A stretch of DNA of 64,000 nt from Prochilodus magdalenae (taxonomy: Eukaryota > Chordata > Actinopteri > Characiformes > Prochilodontidae): NCBI GenBank assembly GCA_024036415.1, contig JAMWET010005459.1, forward strand, positions 1-64,000, written 5' to 3'. This document shows, piece by piece, positions 56,412 to 64,000 of this stretch (its first letter is position 1; the number at the start of each line of letters is the position of its first letter). A model generated the notes under the pieces. The model was not told where the DNA came from, made no database searches, and saw nothing but the letters and a program-made list of their open reading frames with translations. Position numbers and translations under genes: made by a program.

Positions 56412-59076
56412 TACATTGTAACTACTAATATCTCAACACATGCTACTTAAATACTTAAAACGTTTTTAGAATGATGGAAAATGGATCCATACAACACCAA
56501 AAATATGTTCTTCTACAGTATTGTTACAAGCTTGACAATGTAGCAATAGAAGAACCCTAGTCTCTGCTGCTGGTAAACAGCAAGCAGAGTGGATGTAAAG
56601 GATCCTTGACCAAGCTTCAACTCTCTCTTGAAGATGTTTTGAGAAGAACCCATTCGTTATAAAAGACAGGTATGCTTGGAACAACTGAAGGTAAAAGAGG
56701 GTAGTAAAGCTGGCCAGCAACAAGATGGATGGACACAATCAGAGGCATCACAAACAATCCAAGAAGCCTGAAGAGCCAAACACAAGACACAACCACCATC
56801 AATATGATCCGTGAGTCAGAATTCACTGGACAGCAATGCATTTTGAGTTATGCTGCATACCTCAGCTGTGAGATGGGGATATATAAATTTAGGAATTGTC
56901 AGATTTCTGTATGAGTAGGCACATGGAAGATGCAGTCCTGGAAGCTAAGGTGAACAATACTAGCATCAGCAACATCTGCCGTATGCCCCAAAGCGGTCTT
57001 GACACTTCCTTAAACGCGTCCAGCCGTCCTGTCCCTGTGTCAGGCAAGGTGACATTGGTCCAGAGCGATTTGCTGATCTGGCCACGTTCACTGCCGTTTG
57101 CACGTGTCAGGTGCTGTGGCTCTGACCGTCTGCTTCCCCTCACCAAGGAAACAGAGAGACGCCACGGAGATGCAGATCAAAGCAGGGGACGAGAATAGAT
57201 GCGGCGAAACCGCTCCCACCGATCAATTTTCTAGCCGCGTTGACGACGGGACTATTTATGTGCTTTCTCTCGCGCTCTGCAATTAACCTTCTGTCTCACT
57301 CGGTTTCACTTACAAATGATTCTCTTGTGTAAGCAAACCTGTGAATAAATTCACTCCCTCGGCAAGGTAATTGTGTATTGATACAGACGCTGGAGTTGAT
57401 CTTGGCTGCGTTACGTGACTGTGCGCGTATGTCGGTGTTTATTCTCCTCGCTGACGGACACTGCGTGTCATTTTTCATCCTGGAGTCGAAGCGGTGGCGC
57501 TGACCGCTGTCCTTGTTAGGCGCTGGTGCTGCAGGGCGGAAGCCGAGAGATCAGGGCGGCGGGTCAAGGTGACCCTCTTAAATTTCTCTACAATGCTTCC
57601 GGTCTCTTTGGACGTCCGGAGGCTTCGTAACCACAACACGTTGGGCAGACAAGCACAGGACTGGTGGTGTTATTACAGACATTTATAGCATGCATCTTCA
57701 TTCGCTGTGCTATCAGAGAAGAGTCATCTGTTTTTTTTTCTTCCTACTAGCAGAAAATGTGGATCTCCCATGGGAACGGAAAGGGAATGACTAGGACAGA
57801 GCAGTTGCTAGCTGTTTCCCTGCAGCCACATGTCCCTGAGGTAATTAGCAAAAGGCAGACACGGTGTCCGAGCCCCATCTTTCTGATAAGGGGCTAATGG
57901 AAGCACTGCCATCAAGCAGAGGTCACCCTGTCCCTGTCCACTCGAGAGGGCTCTCCCTGTACATGCACATCATCTCTATTATGGCTGAGAGGCCTGAAGG
58001 AGCTAGATTTAGCCCGGCTGTTTGTTGGCATTGGCCCAAGCACCTCTCATACCGTGCGTTCATTACCGCAGTGTTGGTGTTCTCCTTGAGTTGCCTGCTC
58101 TCCTCTTTCATTAGTGGGTTGGGGCTTTGGGTTACCCCATTTGGGCTGTAAATGACTGATTGAACTCCTTCTATCCATTTTTCTCCTCTGGTTGCTCTTT
58201 CTCTCCTTCTTTTGCCCTCCCTCCTCCCTGAGAAGCATTTAGCACCCGGCGCATGGTAAAAGCTAATTACGCTAACAGCACCAGCGGGATCCATTTTTTG
58301 GTCTGACACTTTGAGGAGTCACTGAGTCATTAGACCCGGTGATTCATGGCGACTCTTCAAATCAGTGCAGGTGCAGGGAATTTTCCCACCCTGGCCGCTC
58401 GTCTGAAACCGGGAGCCTAGGGTGAAATACCTGCAATGCCGTATTTACTTCATCAAGGTGGAAGCTGAGGGGAACGATACCTTCAGCCAAGTGTTTGACT
58501 TGGCCGCTTTAGTGAGCAACGCCTCTAAGCACCAGATGGATCACATGATGGATCTGTGTGCTTAGACCAGCTCCCTGTGAACGCTGTAGATTTAGTTAGA
58601 TTTTAATGATGTAATAATAAACAGTAAAGGGATTAAGCGGCTGAGTTTATTATTAGTCGCAGCTATTTAATTTTTTCCCCATGTTTTATCACCTGTTCCA
58701 AACGACTTTGCCCGAGGGAGACTCCGAGATGTTTATTAATTGCCTACACCAGGTAAACAGTTCTCCAGCAGAGAAATTAGTCGGTGGAAACAGTAAACAA
58801 ACCGCTCGTCCCTAAGCTTGTTAGCCATTCCTGAAGTAGCCCTAATTAAAGCGGACTTCGATGTCTTCGTAAGCAAAACGAGAGAACAGGGGGATGATGG
58901 TTATCTGCAGCAGCTGTGGTGGAGGAAGAGGAGGAGGAAGGCTATCAGCACTCCTAAAAATATCAAGTTTATGTAAGCTGCTTCTTGGCTCTACTGTGTT
59001 TATACATTTATGTGTATATACTGTACATGTACATTTGAATAATAAGGTTCATCATTGACAAACTCTTGGTTTGGTT
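56412..59076. other. Long repeat-poor block, candidate conserved non-coding DNA
   Basis: About 2.7 kb with no gene and almost no repeats. The parts at 57000-57330 and 58250-58950 are balanced and unique, with homeobox-like cores (TTAGTTAGATTTTAATGATG at about 58591; AGTTTATTATTAGTCGCAGC at about 58644). A G/A-rich run lies near 58915-58940. Frames at 57864-58309 have no domain. A regulatory role is inferred from appearance only. Confidence 0.35.
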
Positions 59077-59084
59077 CCTTAGGG

Positions 59085-59755
59085 CAGTGTTTCTCAAATT
59101 CGGTCCTGGAGACAACTTGCTTCACCTGCTTCCAAAACATCTGATTCATCTTAAGCTGACCAGACACCTTGCTAGGTTAAGGTGGTAGTAACTTCAGGCA
59201 CTACAGTAATGGACCCTGCAGGGTGTGAGTGATGGGATCCATAGATTGAGAAGAGGTGCTACAGTGCAGTGAATATCTTGCACAATGTGTGGAAAATGGC
59301 TCCAAAGCAGATGTTAATGATTGGCTATAGGGAGCAACTGCATTTGGGCGTGCCAAAGACCATAGTGTCAAGGAAGTAGCTGAATCTGCAGGTGTATAGA
59401 AGCATACAATCATACGGGTCTACCAGCAGTGGCTAAAATCCCAGTCTACAGGAAACTCTCTGTCGCCACCTGCTGACTCGTCTGGCCCACCTGCCGAATT
59501 CTTACATGCAAAAGTGTCTGAACATTGATGTGACCGACATCCAGAAACCTGTCCAGTGCAAGTCAAATTGAATTCCAGCTCTTATCCATGCTTATGGAAG
59601 CATTACATGCCATTAGGTATGTTTTGATGAGTCCGGTGGGCTTATCAGCTCATTAACAAGCCCTTTCGGAGGTGCAGTGGATGGGCTGTTCAAGCAGGGA
59701 GTCCACTAAAATATGCAGGGCAGGGTGCCTTGAGGACCAGGGTTGGGGAACACTG
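59085..59755. mobile_element. hAT-like MITE with 8-bp target duplication, split by family B
   Basis: Inverted ends CAGTGTTTCTCAAATTCGGT and AGGGTTGGGGAACACTG bound a 671-bp element. The 8-bp flanks are CCTTAGGG (59077-59084) and CTTTAGGG (59756-59763), a target duplication with one change, which fits hAT transposons. The middle is occupied by family B copy 3. It is non-coding. Confidence 0.75.
59172..59635 (+). mobile_element. Tc1-like short element, family B copy 3 (nested)
   Basis: It runs from TTAAGGTGGTAGTAACTTCA through GAGAAGAGGTGCTACAGTGC and the helix-turn-helix (AGTGTCAAGGAAGTAGCTGA) to the C-terminal part near TGTCTGAACATTGATGTGAC. It lies inside the hAT-like element, so it inserted later. 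Confidence 0.7.
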
Positions 59756-59763
59756 CTTTAGGG

Positions 59764-60499
59764 AACCCGAAGTGATTCTTCTATGGCTTGGTTTGACTGC
59801 ATAACTAAAAACCACTGGTTTCTTCACAGCCCCCATCCCCCCTTCTTCCTTTGTCCTTCAGAATAAAGGAGAAGAAAAAAAATCAATCAGCTTTGATTGT
59901 TGCTTGGAACCCACACATACTGAGGAGAGAGAATGAGCATTAGGAAGTGTTCACTAGATCTGGTGCCCATTTGGAATGGGAGGGAGGTAGAGAGGGAGAG
60001 GGTCAGGAAGTCTCAGGTATCGGAAAAAGATCAATAGGAGAGCAGAACAGAAGGAGAGTCAGAGCCGGGAGGATGTGTGACGGCTCATATCTCAGACGTT
60101 TAATGTGACTATGAAAACCTTTTGTTTTCAGGAAAGTAAAGGTGGCCTGATTAGACATGCCTTGACAGAACAGTGAGGATTCGAATACGAGTCTCGCTGG
60201 GGGAGAAATGCCAAATGAATAGTTTCCTTCTATCCTTTACGAGTACACAGGTAATGAAGCTGACAATGAAGTTAAAGCTGCATCATGTAAGATTTATGAA
60301 AGACACAGCTGAAAGAAATAGCATTGCTCAGAAAGAAGCCAGAAAGTCTAGAAGACTGTGTGCATGTGCTGCGGCGAGTCACCCTGTAAAGGCTAAGACT
60401 GAAATGTAAAAGTCAGGTACCATGTCATATTTCGAGGATGGGCCCACATTCTAGATCTTTATGTACATGCATCCTCAAACCAATAGCTCCACCCAAGTG
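59764..60499. other. Unassigned stretch
   Basis: No gene is recognised. The 78-codon plus frame at 60173-60409 (basic) has no domain. Confidence 0.35.
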
Positions 60500-61008
60500 T
60501 CAGGCTTGTGACCCAATAGTCACAATTGTGGACATTCAGAGAGCAGTGATGGTCTCCATGAGTCATCCTGTTTGGGAGGCACCATTGGCAGACGTACACA
60601 GACCATCATGGCGACTGCCCTTAACACCATGTTAACATCGGCAAAGACTCAGAATGGCAGAGGGTCATCTTCATTGATGAGTCCCCCTTTTGTCTTGGTG
60701 GAGACGACCAACGAATCAGTGTGTGGAGGCACCGTGGTCAGTGCCAAGAGAACGGTTTGCTGTCACACGTCCAGAAGGCCTGGTGTCACTCCATTAGGAA
60801 CTTCTACAACTCCATGTTGGGACATCTGGCATGGTGGCCCAACATCATACTGAGAGACAGACTTCTGTATGTGTAGCTCAATAAATATTGATCATATCTG
60901 TCTGAATGTATCATCAGCTATTGTTCCTGGTGACCTTTATCTTCCTTCCCAATAGCACTTCAATCCCACAATTCCTTCTGGGTGCAACTACTCCTTTGAA
61001 GATGAGTG
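60500..61008 (+). mobile_element. Tc1-like relic, family A copy 6
   Basis: Transposase pieces include 'SSLMSPPFVLVETTN', a shifted DDE region. The 3' inverted end runs from TGTGTAGCTCAATAAATATT to GATGAGTG at 61008, followed by TA. The 5' end is lost. Confidence 0.75.
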
Positions 61009-61484
61009 TAATTATGTAGGATTTGCAATGAATTACATTCATATTTGATTTACACTTTGTAGCGACAGATGACTGGATGAACTTCCACTAACCTGTACTG
61101 GTGAAAAATCATTAGTGTAAAATGACCACACGCTTTTGTTGTGACCAGTGAGAACCTTTAAGGGTTAAAATGTCCTTTGACGCAGACATGCTCTTTTGGA
61201 GACGGAATTGGTGGCAGCAGCAATCATGTCTAGAGGAGGACGAGAGAGAAGATGAAAAGTGAAGTGGCGTTCCCCTTCAGGGCGGCCCACTTGACCTTAA
61301 CGAGCTGTTTAGATCAAGTAGACTGAAAGCTTTGATGCAAAAATCAAGTGAATTTATGTTTCCTTAGGGGGCGGGGTGTGCTTGTCTCTATGGGCAGTGG
61401 GGCTTCAGTTGTTTTGTTTTGCATCACACATGACTTTTCACCATCTCTTACACATCTTTGAGTGTTTTTCTTTAATCCCTTTTA
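61009..61484. other. Spacer between two family A copies
   Basis: No gene is recognised. It separates two copies in opposite orientations. Confidence 0.4.
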
Positions 61485-61885
61485 CACTCATCATCAACAT
61501 AATGGCTGCATCCAAAAGGAATGGTGGGATTGCAGTGCTATTGGGAAGGAAGATAAAGGTTACCAGGAACAATACATGATGATAAACTGAGACTGATATG
61601 GACAATATTTATTGAGCTACACATACAGAAGACTGTCTCTCAGTATGGCATCACTGTAGAGGTTGTAGAGGTTCCTAATGGTATCTGTGTTAATTCGTCC
61701 CAATGCAATTAATTCATCCCATTGCGCTAGGGGTGTAGGTGGAGTGACACCAGGCCTTCACACACGGATTCAGTGATCGACTCAGCCAAGTGAAAAGCAG
61801 AACACCTCACTGAAGATGAATCTCTGCCATTCTTATGACAGTCTGACACGACACCGTTACAGTCTTTGGTGATGCTGACGCTACA
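61485..61885 (-). mobile_element. Tc1-like relic, family A copy 7
   Basis: The outer end CACTCATCATCAACATAATG is followed by GATTGCAGTGCTATTGGGAA. The interior (AGGTGGAGTGACACCAGGCC) matches the C-terminal part of family A on minus. It faces copy 6. Confidence 0.7.
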
Positions 61886-62454
61886 TAATGAGACTTGGGA
61901 ATTTTAAAATATGATCCAAAAATGATGTGTGGTTGTACATCACTCAAAGAGAATGCTTGGCCTTCCAGAAGGCTTAATGATTTCCCTATTAAATTATATA
62001 CAGTTATGAATTTATTTTTATTAAACAGAATCATCATTTTTGATGCACTTAAACTTTTTCTATGAATCGAATTCCAAAAAATAGTAGGGATGAATTGTGA
62101 AATGCTAATTAGAATAGAAAGCAGTGTATGCTAATTTACCCAAAATACGCTCACTCGTTGAAGAACGTTGTTTTTAAGCGGTTGAATTTCTGCCATTACC
62201 ATTTTGGTGAGTCTCAACCCATCCTTGTTTCTGAAGGACTCAGCTTTTGGGATGCTGATCTTTTTAGCCAAACACAATGACATTCAACATGTGAAAACGA
62301 TACAGGCTTTGTCTTTGTACTGTTTTCGTCCAGATGCAGGCCAATGTAGAACGGGAATCCTTTAGGTGAACTAAAAACAGAGTAAGAAAGCAACAGAGGG
62401 GTCAACCAATCACAATTTGATGTGGAATCAAAATCTGACGAGGGGCCTATAAAT
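61886..62454. other. Unassigned AT-rich stretch
   Basis: No gene or repeat family is recognised. Confidence 0.35.
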
Positions 62455-62885
62455 ACCTGAGGGGTGTGAGTGACGGGATCCATAGACTGAGAGGAGGTGC
62501 TACAGTGCAGGGAATGTCTCGTTCCATGTGTGGAAAATGGCTCCAAAGCAGATAAGTTAATGATTGGCTAAAAGGTGTGACTGCATTTGGGTGTGGCCAA
62601 AGACCAGAGTGTGAAGGAAGTAGCTGAATCTGCAGGTATATGGAAGCATATGGTCATACGGGTCTACCAGCAGTGGATTAAATCCCAGTCTACAGGGAAT
62701 TCACCTCAGAATTATACCAGGGAAGGCATCCACCAAATCAGGCCCAACTGAGCCATTCTTTGAGGCAAGAGTGTCTGAACATGGATGTGGCCTACATCCA
62801 GAAACTTGTCCAGTACATGCCAAATCCAATCCCAGCTGTTATTGGTGCTTATAGAACTGTTACATGGCATTAGGCATGTTTCAGT
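62455..62885 (+). mobile_element. Tc1-like short element, family B copy 4
   Basis: It matches the copies at 42636 and 59172 (GAGAGGAGGTGCTACAGTGC, then GAAGGAAGTAGCTGAATCTG; HTH 'SVKEVAESAG'-type) up to TGTCTGAACATGGATGTGGC. No intact transposase. Confidence 0.7.
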
Positions 62886-63136
62886 CAATGGAGCTTACAC
62901 TGCCATAGCCTAAACAGATTTCAGTCAGTCATCAGCAGCTGTATCCCAGGTTTCATTTCTGTGTGAACACATTTCAAGTGTTGATGTCTAGAGCAGCCAG
63001 ATGTATTCATGTGGACCAGAATTAGTTCAGTGCTTACTTTTTGTATTACTAGAACTTCAATAGGGGTACTAACAGAAGTTGGCGTTATCGTAGAGGTGAG
63101 ACACTTATGGCCCAAACTGACAGTGTAGCTCTAGTA
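62886..63136. other. Short unassigned stretch
   Basis: No feature is recognised. Confidence 0.35.
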
Positions 63137-63137
63137 C

Positions 63138-63191
<54 letters not shown>

Positions 63192-63235
63192 CTTTATTGA
63201 TCCCAGAGGGAAATTCAAGTTCAAATTCAAGGCTC
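63137..63235 (-). mobile_element. (TAGA)n repeat plus LINE 3' tail (minus)
   Basis: A run of TAGA units is followed by CTTTATTGATCCCAGAGGGA then AATTCAAG. On minus this is a LINE 3' tail ending in a simple repeat. Confidence 0.7.
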
Positions 63236-63884
63236 AAAGTATCCCTTGGAAATGTATGTGATTGGAATGAAGAGCTCTGGCTCTGTTTGTCTTCTATAGA
63301 AACCCCAAGGCCATGTACTGCAAAAACAATCAATATTTTAGATGATGCAACAGCATGCATTCTGAACAGTGAATCTGTAGAACAGTGCCCAGGCTAAACA
63401 TGCCTGTGTTTCCCGTTTAGCGCTTTTAAATGTTTCAAACATTTAAGCAATTTACACTTTTGCCTTTTTGTGCCCTGTCAAGAACAATCACATCAAACAC
63501 AGTGTAGGCTAAGGGGAGAGATGTCTGAGAATAAGACATCCCACAGTAAACCCCTCTGCCTGGGGTGGAATCTCTTTGCCTGAGGCTCTGATGGTGGAAA
63601 GTTTGGGAAACTCTTGCTCTTTCTTTCTCTCCCTTATTCTCTCCTGGCAATGTTAGGTGGATATGAGGGAGAAAAATACTTCACCATTTCTTTTTTGTCT
63701 TTGAGAGTTTTTGTACGGTACATTCAGTACATTAAGAGCAACCTGCCTCCTACTTCCACTCATCGGCCATCGACCTTTGACCTGCACTATGTAGGAAGAG
63801 TCGGTGACCCCTTTGAAATGACCTAGATTTAGCCTGATTGTTATTTAAGTCATAATTATAGACAAACAGATCTAACTGCACTCA
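63236..63884. other. Unassigned stretch
   Basis: No gene is recognised. Overlapping frames at 63085-63826 have no domain. Confidence 0.35.
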
Positions 63885-64000
63885 TAACGTTTACATTTAT
63901 GGCATGTAGCTGGCGCTCCTAGCCAGAGCAACCTACAAGGCTAATCATATTACAGGCAGGCCAATGTAGTGTTAGGAGTTATGCCCGAGGACTTATTGGT
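63885..64000 (-). mobile_element. SINE family 1, 3' part on minus, cut by window end
   Basis: On minus it reads ACCAATAAGTCCTCGGGCAT, then ATTGGCCTGCCTGTAATATG, then GTTGCTCTGGCTAGGAGCGC. This is the body and tail of the 11570 SINE. The tRNA head lies beyond the window. Confidence 0.8.

Overview
The window looks like about 64 kb of teleost fish nuclear DNA from a gene-poor region. Evidence for a fish: AT-rich vertebrate-type sequence, many decayed Tc1/mariner-type transposons, non-LTR retrotransposon 3' ends of the L2/Rex type, several tRNA-derived SINE families, and very long (TCTA)n, (TA)n and (CA)n microsatellites. The mix of repeats (a short Tc1-like element ending in CAGGGGTTGGACAATG, and a large palindromic element) resembles what I know from ostariophysan fish such as characins. 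That placement is inference only. I found no intact host protein-coding gene, rRNA or tRNA gene, and no operon, CRISPR or prokaryotic signal. Most open frames are short chance frames or translations of repeats.

Layout. 1-7.5 kb: a decayed Tc1-like copy, a 33-bp minisatellite of about 1.3 kb with a degenerate tail, a possible decayed duplicated exon region on the minus strand, a short inverted-repeat element, and CA/TA microsatellites. 8.5-18.4 kb: a LINE 3' end, an 800-bp foldback element, a quiet unique stretch, a tRNA-SINE, an internally deleted LINE, a 54-bp tandem array, a solo-LTR-like element with a 5-bp target duplication, a second SINE and a short Tc1-like element with a helix-turn-helix reading frame. 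18.4-30 kb: a Tc1 transposase relic, repeat fragments, a LINE tail, a solo LTR with a 4-bp target duplication, a 1.25-kb tetranucleotide array and another Tc1-like relic. 30-46 kb: two more transposase relics, a nested Tc1-in-Tc1 insertion, an L2-type reverse transcriptase C-terminus, SINEs (two copies head to head) and an L1-like relic. 46-64 kb: a long quiet block, a chimeric repeat junction, a palindromic element with a (TA)n core holding a Tc1-like insertion, a hAT-like element split by another repeat, and further Tc1-like relics.

Between the repeats lie unique blocks, notably 9.8-11.5, 18.4-19.6, 22.2-23.7, 33.1-34, 38.0-38.6, 48.7-49.2 and 57.0-59.0 kb. They have balanced composition and AT-rich homeobox-like cores. 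They could be conserved non-coding elements of a gene desert or a large intron, which only alignment to other fish would show.

Nothing here works as a coordinated system. The clearest biology is the history of the mobile elements: nested insertions, SINEs sharing 3' tails with their LINE partner, short elements that keep only a DNA-binding segment of transposase, and solo LTRs. I did not find a convincing undescribed biological system. The findings list the structures most worth checking.
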